64,000 nucleotides of DNA from Micromonospora sp. LH3U1. Lineage in GTDB: Bacteria > Actinomycetota > Actinomycetes > Mycobacteriales > Micromonosporaceae. The translations under genes and the position numbers were made by a program. The DNA is taken from assembly GCF_028475105.1 (NCBI RefSeq), contig NZ_CP116936.1, forward strand, positions 4,835,501 through 4,899,500, given 5' to 3'. Below, piece by piece: positions 10,001 through 18,510 of the stretch. The notes under the pieces were generated by a model. The model worked only from the letters and a program-made list of their open reading frames with translations. It ran no database searches and was not told the DNA's origin. The stretch's first letter is position 1. Every line of letters starts with the position of its first letter.

Positions 10001-12095
10001 CAGCCAACTTCAGCTCGGCGTCGCGAAAGCTCAGCAGCAAACCACGCAGGCACTGGCCACCGCCGCAGCGCAGCTCACCGGCCTGCTCGCCGAGTTCGAC
10101 GCTGCCCTTAACGCCATAGGCAGGACGGTGGAGACTGCCCGCCGGCGACGTGAAGAGGCGGCCGGCGCACTAGGACGATCTCGGCAATCCGAGTCCGACG
10201 CCGGCGACGCCCTGGCCACCGCGCGGGAGGAGCTGGCGGAAGCCACCGAGCGGCGGGACGAGGCCCGAACGGCTCAGCAAGTGTGCGCCGCCGAGGAACA
10301 GCGATTCCCCGACGTGGAGCAGCTGCGCCGCACCACCCGTGATGAGGACGCTGCCGAACGGGACGAGGCCGCTGCCCGCGCCTCGGTCGACGAGCACCGC
10401 CACCGGCACCAGCAAGCCAGCGACCGTGTGCGCACGGCGCTGCGCGCACTGCATACCGCCGCGACGCTGCCCGACGGCGCCATCCTGCCAACCGACCGAG
10501 AAGTGCTACGACGGCACCGGGACCTGGTCGCTACCCTGCTGCAGCAGATCGGGGCCTGGCAGAGCGCCGGGCAGCGAACCCTCGACTTGCTCGCAACAGC
10601 CCAGCGCGAGCAGCGGACAGCGGACCGGGTCGCCGGCCGGTTCCAGAAAGCGGTCGCCGCCGCGGACCAGATCCGGCTCACCGCCGAGGAACTGGACGCC
10701 CGGATGGAGCAGACCCGAGCGCTGTACGGGGCGGAATACGCCGAGCTACGCCAGACGAAAGACCGGCTCGCCGAAGACCTGACCGACAAACTGGCCGAGG
10801 TCGAGCGACGCGAGGCCGAATTCCGCACGCACGACAACGCTGCGGTCGCCGCCACCACCACGCTCGACAAGATCGCGCCGCGTCGTCGAGAGGCCGACCA
10901 GCACCGCACCGACTGCTTCGATCGAATGTGCCTGCTGATCACCCACGGCTTCGCGGAAGTGCCGGAAACCCTGCCGCGTGACAGCGACAACCGGCCGGCC
11001 AACCTGACCGCCGCACTCACCTGGTCGCGTCAACTGCTCGCCGGCAAACCCACCACCAGCGCCCGGCTGGACACCCTGAGGATCGCTCGGGAACGGGTGC
11101 AGAAGCAGCTCGAGAGCACGATGCGGTCCGTCAACCAGGCCCTCGCGGAGTTCGATCAGCAGCTCGACAGCACCACCCTTGAGGGCACCGAGTGGCGGCG
11201 CATCACGCTCGCCGCACCCAACGCCGCCGTCGGCGAGGATCTGCGGCAAGCCGCCGAGACACTCCGCGCCACAGCCGAAGGCCTCGAACGAGATCTGCGC
11301 CAGGACGTTAAAGCGACTCTCAAGACGTCGATGTTCACCCAGCTGCGGCGTGACATCCAGACCCGCCGCGAGGCGGCAAGGGAACTTGTCCGACAGATCC
11401 GGGCCACCCTCGAGAACGTCCGGACCGGAGTGGCCCGCGTCGGCGTCCAGGTCGACTGGAAGGTCCGCGACGACGGCAACTCCCAGCAAATGGTCGCCCT
11501 GCTCAAAGCGCCGCCCTCCGACGAGGTCTTCGACCAGATGTACGAGATCCTGCGGGAACGGATGGAGGACGCCGGCGAGGAAACCTGGGCCGACCGGGTC
11601 GCCCACACCTTCGACTACCGCTCCTGGCACCACTGGGAGATCAGCGTCACGCACAGCAGTTTCGGCGCCGACCAGTTCAAGCCGGTAAACGCCCGATCCA
11701 ACCCGCTCAAAGGCCTGTCCACCGGCGAATCCCGACTCGCCACGATGCTCCCGCTGCTGGCCGCGGCCTGGTCAATGTACTCCGGCGACACCTACCGGGG
11801 GCCTCGCCTGCTGTCCATCGACGAGATCGACGCCGCCTTCGACGACCGCAACCTGCGCCAGATCCTCACCCTGCTGCGAACCTGGGATTTCGACGTCCTC
11901 GCGACCACCCCCACGATCGCCCCGCTGATCAAACGCGAAGCTCAGCACGTCGTCGTCCACGAAGTCATCACTGACGGCCGGCACCGCGTGACAGTCCCGT
12001 GGTTGTGGAAGGGCAGCGGGGAACCAACGCCCCTACCCCTCGCCGCACCTGCCGCAGACACGACCCCCCGCCGGACACTGAACGATGCCGGCTGA
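7092..12095 (+). CDS. jetC: Wadjet JetC SMC-like ATPase (TIGR02680 family)
   Basis: 1,667 residues, the expected size of TIGR02680 proteins. A Walker A motif (GPNGSGKS) lies near residue 62-69, an ABC signature-like LSTGESR near 1,540 and a Walker B LLSIDEIDAAF near 1,573. Between them are two long coiled-coil arms, extremely rich in Ala, Arg, Glu and Gln, around a central hinge-like region near residues 790-920. This is the SMC/Rad50 architecture of the Wadjet motor that extrudes plasmid DNA. It has a GTG start overlapping jetB, and the jetD start lies inside its 3' end (11-base overlap). The frame is intact throughout, so the system looks functional. Confidence 0.9.
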   Translation: MTLIAHPGQQPTGSHDTAGPMSDWNDGPIAADRWQPTRAGAVNSWAWTDETLMFADGWLALAGPNGSGKSLTASMLVTVLLDGEVSQKALSVSGEAVGTLIDRHTDRNPKEDRTGAWWLEYGYRDSSTGDVGYLTTGLWLRSQSSGLQKAFFIMPGRVGTDLFLARQRDPVPIEGLAEQVAAASGRLFTSTDRLTSKVRDYVNLAEESQYRDAIRTTLFAPLDSVQFDALVGVLRSLRSVRTAEAISPNQMRAVLTEALPALDPRALQFIADTMERIADLEAQLKQARAEIRQLEQSEQQYQRYIDAIIAEEAARLANAQTVFDDHAREARTAEHQLAEAQAQAARVQARREELRGEIAGVRGRLQAAEDALRDHAGAELPHLEERLTDLRKQQSELEAAGLDLQEESQDAAQQAVESVDQFRNSQRHLTGIGSRLRATAADVGAHAFVDRLTEVTEQVTAANSLDQDPPKVDLAQIAETPRGWIETRTTTLNGIDTVLHEHDMAQIEQRTEAGHLRTAEEAQDRTADRAGDARAERRAAEQDLLDELEQWEGRRAQLPPVPANLTTDVEDRIDPDQLVAWLHEAGTATRERIALAAREQDVVHGTRLVHVAEGAAHRAAQARDRAEQIADQAQRDLEDAQAQADIDRTAVDEQARQARADHDADVDAAHAITATAEQALANGRANATLAATEWSRQVAGWRATLVHLDGRTVNLPDDPDAIDLRQPFLDLERAHSAAVSGLQRAISEAGRAVDDAGQRVTGIEDELEKARRQLPVPQGPPWRAPRDPGRGVPLWAAVAFAEHISAEQADRIEGALLTSGLLDALITGEGLVGDGDLVLAGDRPVAGQSLADILVAENGSGADPRHVEWLLRAVAIDLTGSDLSIGHLRTGNVIASAPSNYRATFIGRAARERARLALVVDLEQRLATAREDFDAEKQRIEHLEAAVRASRRERDDFPPADVVAVAREQVSQLQLGVAKAQQQTTQALATAAAQLTGLLAEFDAALNAIGRTVETARRRREEAAGALGRSRQSESDAGDALATAREELAEATERRDEARTAQQVCAAEEQRFPDVEQLRRTTRDEDAAERDEAAARASVDEHRHRHQQASDRVRTALRALHTAATLPDGAILPTDREVLRRHRDLVATLLQQIGAWQSAGQRTLDLLATAQREQRTADRVAGRFQKAVAAADQIRLTAEELDARMEQTRALYGAEYAELRQTKDRLAEDLTDKLAEVERREAEFRTHDNAAVAATTTLDKIAPRRREADQHRTDCFDRMCLLITHGFAEVPETLPRDSDNRPANLTAALTWSRQLLAGKPTTSARLDTLRIARERVQKQLESTMRSVNQALAEFDQQLDSTTLEGTEWRRITLAAPNAAVGEDLRQAAETLRATAEGLERDLRQDVKATLKTSMFTQLRRDIQTRREAARELVRQIRATLENVRTGVARVGVQVDWKVRDDGNSQQMVALLKAPPSDEVFDQMYEILRERMEDAGEETWADRVAHTFDYRSWHHWEISVTHSSFGADQFKPVNARSNPLKGLSTGESRLATMLPLLAAAWSMYSGDTYRGPRLLSIDEIDAAFDDRNLRQILTLLRTWDFDVLATTPTIAPLIKREAQHVVVHEVITDGRHRVTVPWLWKGSGEPTPLPLAAPAADTTPRRTLNDAG

Positions 12096-13299
12096 CCTCA
12101 CCTACCTGGCGGAAGACGTCGACCTGCATCCTCTGTGGCGCGCCGTCCACGGACGTCTCTGCGCCGGCACCCGCCCCGAGGCGATCAACACGGTTCGGGT
12201 CCTGGCACTGAGCACAGCCGGTATCGCTCAACTGCGGACCTGGCTCGACACCTCCACACGCCGACGCCGCGGCACATCCGCCGTCACCGTGTCCGGCGAT
12301 ACCACCACGGTCCCGCTGCGAGAACTCCTCGCCGCGCTCGACATCGACCGCGAAACGCTCATCGCACTGGTAGAAAAAGCAGTGGGGGAACCGGTCATCG
12401 ACCGTAGCGCCGCTACACTGGCCGCGGCGGACCGTCGTGCGCAGCTGTGGCAGTACGCGACCGAGGAGCTTCCCGACCTGCCGCAGCTCGTCGCCCGGAT
12501 GCGGGTCACCGGCGTCGGCGAGGACGATACCGAGATCCGGCACAGCATCGCAGCGCTCTCCGCAGCCCTGCGACGCATTCCAGCCCGGCCACCGGTACCT
12601 CTGGCGAAGCTCGCCCACGACATCACCGGCGACCCACACTACTTCGACCTGACCACCCTCAACGGCATCCGCCTCGTGGCCGCAATCGCCGAACGCGCCG
12701 GCCAAACCGAGCCGAATCGACCGGATCTTGTACGCGCGCTGCTGGCCACCGTCGGTGTGATCGCCGACCGGCTCTCCGCGACGGTCCTGCTCTTCAACGT
12801 CGAGGCTGTCGGCGACGGACCGATCGACCGGCGACTGCGCGATTCACCGGCACCTGTGGCGCTCACATTGCTCGACCTCGTACAACATCCGCCTGTTCTC
12901 GCGTCGCAAACCCTGACAGTCGTGGAGAACCCGTCGGTCATGGAGATCGCCTTCACTGCCGAGGTGCAGCAACCGATCGCCTGCACCAGTGGTCAGTTAC
13001 GTGCGATCGATCATGTGCTATTTCAACTCGCTGTCGCGCACGGCGTGCGCCTGCGCTATGCCGGCGACATCGACACTGCGGGCAGACAGATCGCGGCGGT
13101 CGTCGCAACGACCTATGGCGCCGAACTGGTTGCGATGGACGACGACACCGCCTCCGAAGCGCGACATCACCCGCCGGCTACACCTTGGCCGAGGCTGCGC
13201 GAGGGTGAGCCGCCCCACACGCTCACTGCCGCGACGGCAGCGGTGTACCAAGAGCACGACGTCCTTCTCGCGCGAATCCTCGGTGCTCACCGGCTCTGA
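12085..13299 (+). CDS. jetD: Wadjet JetD nuclease subunit (TIGR02679-type, toprim-like)
   Basis: 404 residues. The N-terminal half is helical, and the C-terminal half holds the conserved VVENPSVMEIAF segment (about 281-292) followed by a toprim-like core RLRYAGDIDTAG (about 322-333). JetD subunits are related to topoisomerase VI/Spo11 and cut the plasmid once the SMC motor has sensed a small circle. The GDID and VVEN acidic residues are the likely metal ligands. It is the last gene of the four; the ORF is complete, and decayed transposase sequence begins about 100 bases downstream. The Wadjet subtype is not resolved here because the DUF2397/2398-type cassette differs from the DUF3375/DUF4194 type I. 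Confidence 0.82.
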   Translation: MPADLTYLAEDVDLHPLWRAVHGRLCAGTRPEAINTVRVLALSTAGIAQLRTWLDTSTRRRRGTSAVTVSGDTTTVPLRELLAALDIDRETLIALVEKAVGEPVIDRSAATLAAADRRAQLWQYATEELPDLPQLVARMRVTGVGEDDTEIRHSIAALSAALRRIPARPPVPLAKLAHDITGDPHYFDLTTLNGIRLVAAIAERAGQTEPNRPDLVRALLATVGVIADRLSATVLLFNVEAVGDGPIDRRLRDSPAPVALTLLDLVQHPPVLASQTLTVVENPSVMEIAFTAEVQQPIACTSGQLRAIDHVLFQLAVAHGVRLRYAGDIDTAGRQIAAVVATTYGAELVAMDDDTASEARHHPPATPWPRLREGEPPHTLTAATAAVYQEHDVLLARILGAHRL

Positions 13300-13399
13300 A
13301 CCCGCATGGCCCGGCGTCCCGGATCGGCAGTATCGTGCCGCCCTCGCTGTCAGCCTTCGCATAGCGGCTCAGACGGAGCCGCCGCCTACCCGCCAGATT

Positions 13400-13695
13400 C
13401 CGTGATCCCTGGACAAAGATCCGTGCACGGGCCGCCTCGGAACCAGGCCGAGTTCGCGCTTCACCCCGGCCTACGCCTCCTGGGCCGACCCCGTCGAGGC
13501 CCAGTTCGGGCCACTACGCAGCTTAGTCATCGCCGGCTCGAACCACCCGAAACCACGCGTGCTGACACCTGAAACTGCTGGCCTACCTGCGCCGGCGCAA
13601 CGCCAACGCCCACCAGGCCCGACGTCCTGGCCGCCCAACGCCGCGAACATGCGCGCAGCCGCAGCCGCAGCCGCAAGGACCGACAACGACGCTAG
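13400..13695 (+). pseudogene. Decayed IS630-family transposase, C-terminal fragment
   Basis: Conceptual translation recovers the C-terminal signature of actinobacterial IS630 DDE transposases: FTPAYASWADPVEAQFGPLR (from 13460, containing the last catalytic Glu), then VIAGSNHP, LLAYLRRRNANA and DVLAAQRREHAR, ending at TAG 13693-13695. At least two frameshifts separate these blocks and nothing upstream of about 13,400 is recognisable. It sits between the Wadjet and DarTG cassettes and may mark how they came together. Confidence 0.7.
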
Positions 13696-13854
13696 GCCAA
13701 CCCGCCACACGCGCAGCCTGATCCCAACACCGCTAACGTTCGTGGTCACGGCACTAGCGGACACCGACGTGACATGCTGACCCCATGGGGGGACGGGCGA
13801 TCCTGACTGGACCGCCTTCGATGCGCCTTGAAGGCAACAGAGACTGGAGGTCAC

Positions 13855-14487
13855 TTGGCCGCACCACCTGCCCCGATCAACGTCTACCACTTCACCCACC
13901 TCCGCAATCTCCCAGGAATTTTCCAGGATGGGCTGCGGTCGGATGCCAGTTGTCGACGGGAAGGACTTACACAAGTTCAAGTAGGCTCGGCGGGCATCAG
14001 GGAACGGCGACTGCAACTACCTGTCGGCAACGTCGGCCCGGGCGGCTGTGTCGGTGACTACGTGCCGTGGTACTTCGGCCCACGCAGCCCCATGATGTTT
14101 ACGCTCAGTCGGAACAACTACGAATTCCAAGAGGGATTCGACGAAGTCGTTTACCTCGTCTCGAACGTTCCGAGGCTCATTGCACTGGGCGGTCAGTGGG
14201 TGGCCTCAGACCGGAACGCGGCGCTGAAGTTGGCGGAGTTCACCGACGATGAGCATGAACTCTCAAGCCACATCAGCTGGGAGGTCATCGAAGCCAGGTA
14301 CTGGCCGGATTTTGCGGACGGGGCCGACCTCCGAGCCGCAGAATTTCTCGTTCATGAATGGGTCCCGTGGGAAGCCGTAGAAGTCGTTGTGACTAAGACT
14401 AGCAAGACTCGCGCAGCGGTCGAAGAACTGATCGACGGGCTGCATCATTCCCCGCCGATCATCGTCAATCGTGACTGGTACTTCTAG
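13855..14487 (+). CDS. darT: DarT-type DNA ADP-ribosyltransferase toxin
   Basis: 210 residues if translated from the TTG at 13855, which follows GGAGG by 4 bases; the frame is open to a TTG at 13828. DarT hallmarks are present: YHFTHLRNL near the N-terminus, YVPWYFGPRSPM (about 69-80) for NAD binding, WVASDRNA, and AEFLVHEWVP with the catalytic Glu at about 163. DarT attaches ADP-ribose to thymine (or guanine in some classes) in single-stranded DNA, blocking replication; several DarTG systems defend against phage. The antitoxin gene follows 18 bases later. Base composition is visibly less GC-rich than the Wadjet operon, suggesting separate acquisition. Confidence 0.88.
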   Translation: MAAPPAPINVYHFTHLRNLPGIFQDGLRSDASCRREGLTQVQVGSAGIRERRLQLPVGNVGPGGCVGDYVPWYFGPRSPMMFTLSRNNYEFQEGFDEVVYLVSNVPRLIALGGQWVASDRNAALKLAEFTDDEHELSSHISWEVIEARYWPDFADGADLRAAEFLVHEWVPWEAVEVVVTKTSKTRAAVEELIDGLHHSPPIIVNRDWYF

Positions 14488-14505
14488 GACATGGAGAAGG
14501 ATCCA

Positions 14506-15567
14506 ATGATCTCTGTCGCGAATGGGAACCTACTCGACGCTCCAGTCGAAGCCTTGGTGAATACAGTGAACACTATTGGCGTCATGGGTAAGGGTATCGC
14601 ACTGCAGTTCAAACGCGCCTACCCGGCCATGTTCAAGGACTACGCGTCTGCAGCAAAGCGTGGAGATGTAGCTATTGGTCGCATGCATGTTTGGCACACT
14701 GGCCAACTGGATGGCCCGAGGATTCTCATAAACTTTCCAACTAAGCGGCACTGGCGCGCAGGCTCCAAACTCGCCGACATCGAGGCGGGATTAGACGATC
14801 TGGTCGCGGTGATCAAGCAGGAGCAGATTCGATCGATAGCTGTCCCTCCGCTTGGCTGTGGCCATGGAGGCTTGGATTGGGCAGAGGTGGAGCCTCTAAT
14901 CCGTGCCAAGCTTGGACCACTCCGTGACGTAGACGTTCGGATCTACCCGCCGGCAGGCGCACCGATGGCCGCCGATATGCACACTGCAGGTCCGAAACCA
15001 CGCATGACGGCAGGGCGGGCAGCGCTGATCGAGATCATCCGACGGTATTCGTTTATGGCATTAGAAGGTGCTACACCCATCGCAGTGCAGAAACTAATGT
15101 ATTTCTTGCAGGCCGCTGGAGAAGATCTAGGACTTCGCTATGAGCGGAACTTCTACGGTCCCTACGCGGACAACCTACGAGCCGTCCTGAGAGACGTTGA
15201 GGGGCACTACCTTGAGGGGTTCGGTGACGGCAGCCAACGCATCGAAGTCAGCGAGCCCTTCCGGTTACTACCGGGCGCCAAGGAGGCGGCATGGGAGATC
15301 CTTGACGAGAGGGGCGCAACGCTCGAACGCATCGATCGAGTTATGGATTTGACGAGCGGTTTTGAGTCAAGCAACTCCCTGGAACTTTTAGCAACGGTGC
15401 ACTGGGTGGCAGCACAGCCCGGGGCTTCCGGCCGAACGGATGACGACATCACTTCGGCGGTACGTCGATGGAGCAAACGCAAAGCCCGCCTGTTCACGTC
15501 AGGCCAGGTTCACAAAGCGCTGGACGTCATGCGAGATAAGGATTGGCTCGCCCCACCGCCCGCCTAG
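14506..15567 (+). CDS. darG: DarG macrodomain antitoxin
   Basis: 353 residues from ATG 14506, preceded by GAGAAGG; an in-frame ATG at 14491 lacks a ribosome binding site. Residues 1-150 form a macrodomain with the ADP-ribose loops (GNLLDAPVEALVNTVN, GVMGKGIALQFK and PPLGCGHGGL) that removes ADP-ribose from DNA. Residues about 165-353 match the DarG C-terminal domain (MALEGATPIAVQKLMYFLQ, FYGPYADNL), which binds and neutralises DarT directly. Co-transcribed with darT. Both frames are intact, so the pair is probably active. Confidence 0.9.
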   Translation: MISVANGNLLDAPVEALVNTVNTIGVMGKGIALQFKRAYPAMFKDYASAAKRGDVAIGRMHVWHTGQLDGPRILINFPTKRHWRAGSKLADIEAGLDDLVAVIKQEQIRSIAVPPLGCGHGGLDWAEVEPLIRAKLGPLRDVDVRIYPPAGAPMAADMHTAGPKPRMTAGRAALIEIIRRYSFMALEGATPIAVQKLMYFLQAAGEDLGLRYERNFYGPYADNLRAVLRDVEGHYLEGFGDGSQRIEVSEPFRLLPGAKEAAWEILDERGATLERIDRVMDLTSGFESSNSLELLATVHWVAAQPGASGRTDDDITSAVRRWSKRKARLFTSGQVHKALDVMRDKDWLAPPPA

Positions 15568-16346
15568 TGCTGTGACCACGAACGTTCACGGTGTTGGGTG
15601 ACACGTCATCCGGCCTGTCGACTGGGCGGCGTCGCGGCGGTCAGGCGGTGGCGGTGGCGGACTTGCACGGGCTCGGCGGCTGAGTGACCAGTAAGGTCTG
15701 CAGCTGCTCAAGATCACCCGCTGGGGAACTGGCTCCCCGATCCGACTGCGACGGGCGATGGTAGAGCAATTCATCGTCGAGACGGCCAACACCCCGCCCC
15801 GAGAAGCTAGGGCGAGCGCTCACCCGCTGAAGTATCCGCAAGCTCGCCGACCACCTGCGCCTTCACTCCACCCGACGGGAACGAGTCCACCGATCCTGAT
15901 CGGGAGACAGAACTCGCCCGGATCCAGTACGTGAGCAGCTACTTCCCGCAGCGGTTGTTCGCGTTCGACGAGTTCGGGCCCCTGGTGATCCACCCGCAGG
16001 CCGGTACCGGTGAGCGCCCGCCGGGCACCCGCCCCGGCTACCCGCGAACTACCACAAGCTGCACGGAGTCCGGCAGCTGCACGGCTGCTACTGCGTGGGC
16101 CACGACCACCTCTGAGGGGCCGTGCGGCGCTTTTTACTGCTTCCTCGGTCCGCGCTACTTGTACTGGCCCGGCACCCGACCAGCAATGGATCGGGCATTT
16201 CATCCACGCCCTCGATCCCGACAAACGGCCGTAGCGCGATCGCATCAGCGTCGACAGCCCCACCCGGAGCCCGCTGTTGTTTGGCAGGATGCCTCCGTTA
16301 CCGGTACGTCAGTCCGATACACCTCGTGACGTGAGGGGACGCTGTC
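15568..16346. other. Non-coding stretch with transposase debris
   Basis: Between DarG and the next gene there is no intact ORF. It contains the decayed IS630 copy described separately (about 15,702-16,150). The rest (about 16,150-16,330) shows no recognisable protein; its last bases include GAGGGGA, the likely ribosome binding site for the gene at 16,347. Confidence 0.5.
15702..16150 (+). pseudogene. Second decayed IS630-family transposase
   Basis: Recognisable blocks in broken frames: LLKITRWGTGSPIRLRRAM (N-terminal helix-turn-helix start), an internal deletion, a conserved segment resembling the SIRKLADHLR region, RLFAFDEFGPLVIHPQAGTG (the second catalytic-site block, carrying the DE...) and YHKLHGVRQLHGCY. 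Stops and frameshifts interrupt each junction, and the C-terminal block seen at 13,460 is missing here. Together with that fragment it may be one element split by later insertion of DarTG, or two independent copies. Confidence 0.65.
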
Positions 16347-17045
16347 ATGCCTGAAGGGCTACACGGACCGAACGCCATCACGGCCGGAACGTCGCAGCTT
16401 CTCCTCGCCGTGGTCAGTGGAGGTGACGCTGTTCACCTCGTACGCCGTAACAACCCGCCTGAAGCAGGCCGCAGTGCCCTGTCCGACGCCCACTTCTACC
16501 AGGCGGACAGCGACTGGGAACTGGTCAAGCGACGATATGACCTCGCCGCGCTTGAGGAGCCGGTCTGGGCGCAGACGACGATGTGCGGTCGGGCCTGGTT
16601 GGTGATGGCCGGCGGTGATGGCGGACCCGTCAGCCGGTACCGGGAGCCGGCGTTTGCGCCAACGTGTCGACGGTGTCTGGCGTTGATGGACCGTCTGTTC
16701 CCGGCTCCTGCCGTCGATGAGCGGGTGCCGGTTGTGGCGCAGCTGGTCGTCGATCTGGTGCGGCAGCACGGGTACGCAGAGGTGCGGCGGGTGCCCGGCG
16801 ACCAGCTGTCTGCACTGCGCAAAGCCATTCGATTGCTGATCAAGCAGCAGACAGGCCAGCCGTGTCGGACCTTCGTCCACAACGACCTGCTGATGGTGGT
16901 GTGCGAGTCACTCGGCGACCGCGAGGCTGAACAGCAGGCTGCCATCGAAGCAGTCGAAGCAGTGCTCCTGGGGCGAGAACAACTGCCCGCAGTCCGGCCG
17001 GTACCGGAATGGGTGGTCGCGTGGACCGCGTGGAAGCAAGGGTGA
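16347..17045 (+). CDS. Unrecognised protein with a possible zinc-binding CxxC
   Basis: 232 residues, ATG start with GAGGGGA about 10 bases upstream. The N-terminal half is beta-rich with HLVR, then a Cys (TTMCGRAW) followed about 35 residues later by PTCRRCLALMD, which could form a structural zinc site. The C-terminal half is helical (QLVVDLVRQHGYAEV...AIEAVEAVL). No family is recognised. It lies alone between transposase debris and a possible nuclease gene; the 220-base gap downstream makes a shared operon with the next gene uncertain. Confidence 0.6.
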   Translation: MPEGLHGPNAITAGTSQLLLAVVSGGDAVHLVRRNNPPEAGRSALSDAHFYQADSDWELVKRRYDLAALEEPVWAQTTMCGRAWLVMAGGDGGPVSRYREPAFAPTCRRCLALMDRLFPAPAVDERVPVVAQLVVDLVRQHGYAEVRRVPGDQLSALRKAIRLLIKQQTGQPCRTFVHNDLLMVVCESLGDREAEQQAAIEAVEAVLLGREQLPAVRPVPEWVVAWTAWKQG

Positions 17046-17268
17046 GGCACTCGCTGCGCACCTTCTTCTCGCCCTGGTGCCTGTGCCCGCCGTGCCCATG
17101 TTCCTCATCGTGAGCACCGAGACACGAAGGATGGTGACCGATATTGGCGTTGGTCTTCAGCCCTTATGAGTCAGGCGAGCCGCCGTCTAGATGGGTTGCC
17201 GTCCCGCAGGCGACGCGCCGCAAAATTTGGCTTGGTCGGCAGAGCGATCGGCCACTAGGGTCGCGGCG

Positions 17269-18396
17269 ATGATGGGCAGGCTGTTCGAAGATCCGCGTAC
17301 CACTCGAGAGCGTGGAATTAGCCCGACGGAGCCGACGGTGAATTGGTTCTTGGAGTGCACCCGGTCGCAGGCCGCACACGGGCGGCGCATCATCAACGAG
17401 CTGTACTCGCGCTTTCCGGACCGTGATGGACGGCTGCACGCCGAGCTGCGGGCGCCGGACGACACACGGCTGTACAGTGCGCTCGACGAGCTGCTCGTGC
17501 ACGACCTGCTGTCTCGCCGGTACCAGGTGAGCTACGAGGAGGGCACCGATACACGTCCCGACTTTCGCCTCTACGCGGCCGACGGCTCGTACGTGGGGGC
17601 GGTGGAGGTTCTGACGCTGACGCTGCGCGAGGACTGGACCGCGGAACAGCGCCGCCATGCCGTGCTGGTCGATGACCTGAACGCTCGGCTGACACTGACC
17701 ACCCACTCAATCATGGTGGAGATCCGCCGGTGGGACCGCGCACCCCGGATGCGCCCGCTCGTCGCCTGGATCGACAAGACGATCGCCCAGCTGCGCGACA
17801 ATCCGGGCGCGTTGCCAGTCGAAAATGGTGTGCCCGGGACGATGTACCGCAGCGCAGCCGTCGACATCGACGTCCGTTTCCTTGCGCTGCCTGCCGGCTA
17901 CCGCATCAGCGCCGACGACGACATCGTGGTCAATGGCGCGGCAATCGGCGGTGCTGTCGATTCCGCAGCCAGGCTACGGCAGCGGCTTGAGGACAAGGCC
18001 GTGAAGTACGAGCTACGCGACAAGCCGTTCGCGATCGTGGTTGGCATCCGTGACACCATGTGCGACATCCGGGAGGTTCACGAGGCCTTGACCGGCACGT
18101 CAGCAATCCAGATCTCGAGTGGGGCCATGATCCGCAGGGGCGACGGGTTCTTCGGCACCGGCCGGGACCGCACCACCGGCAAGCACCAGCGGGTCTCGGC
18201 CGTCTTCTCGGTGCACGAGTGGTTCCCCGGTGGCCCTTACCGGCCGCGAATCACCCGGTTCGACAACCCCCTGGCGTCGTACGTCTTCCCCTCAGACACG
18301 ATGCCCTACGGCGGCCGCTGGGGCGTCACCGAGCAGACCCAGCAACACATACGCGCCGACTGGCTGACGCCGGCACAGGCGATGCTGCCCGCCTGA
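17269..18396 (+). CDS. Unrecognised protein with a possible PD-(D/E)XK nuclease core
   Basis: 375 residues from the ATG at 17269 (AGGG upstream; the frame opens from 17191). The motif RPDFRLYAADGSYVGAVEVLTL (about residues 90-112) has the D-x(n)-E-x spacing of a restriction-like nuclease core, but the usual Lys after the Glu is replaced. The N-terminal third is helical with a charged run, and the C-terminal third is beta-rich (SAVFSVHEWFPGGPYRPRITRFDNP), reminiscent of proteins that inspect a folded substrate. No known family is recognised. Its position among defence genes makes a nucleic-acid role plausible, but that is inference. Confidence 0.6.
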   Translation: MMGRLFEDPRTTRERGISPTEPTVNWFLECTRSQAAHGRRIINELYSRFPDRDGRLHAELRAPDDTRLYSALDELLVHDLLSRRYQVSYEEGTDTRPDFRLYAADGSYVGAVEVLTLTLREDWTAEQRRHAVLVDDLNARLTLTTHSIMVEIRRWDRAPRMRPLVAWIDKTIAQLRDNPGALPVENGVPGTMYRSAAVDIDVRFLALPAGYRISADDDIVVNGAAIGGAVDSAARLRQRLEDKAVKYELRDKPFAIVVGIRDTMCDIREVHEALTGTSAIQISSGAMIRRGDGFFGTGRDRTTGKHQRVSAVFSVHEWFPGGPYRPRITRFDNPLASYVFPSDTMPYGGRWGVTEQTQQHIRADWLTPAQAMLPA

Positions 18397-18510
18397 GTCC
18401 TCCACGGTCCTTGACGATTTCGCCATGCCGCGTCTGTCGCGACAGTGCGTCGATCTGCTTAGGGTGTGGCGCTGTCGACACCTGGTCCTTATCCGACGGA
18501 GGCATTTGGG

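Noticed and set aside
16150..16346. Short frame ending DQQWIGHFIHALDPDKRP as a gene
   Set aside because: It continues from transposase debris, has no start or ribosome binding site and is not recognisable.
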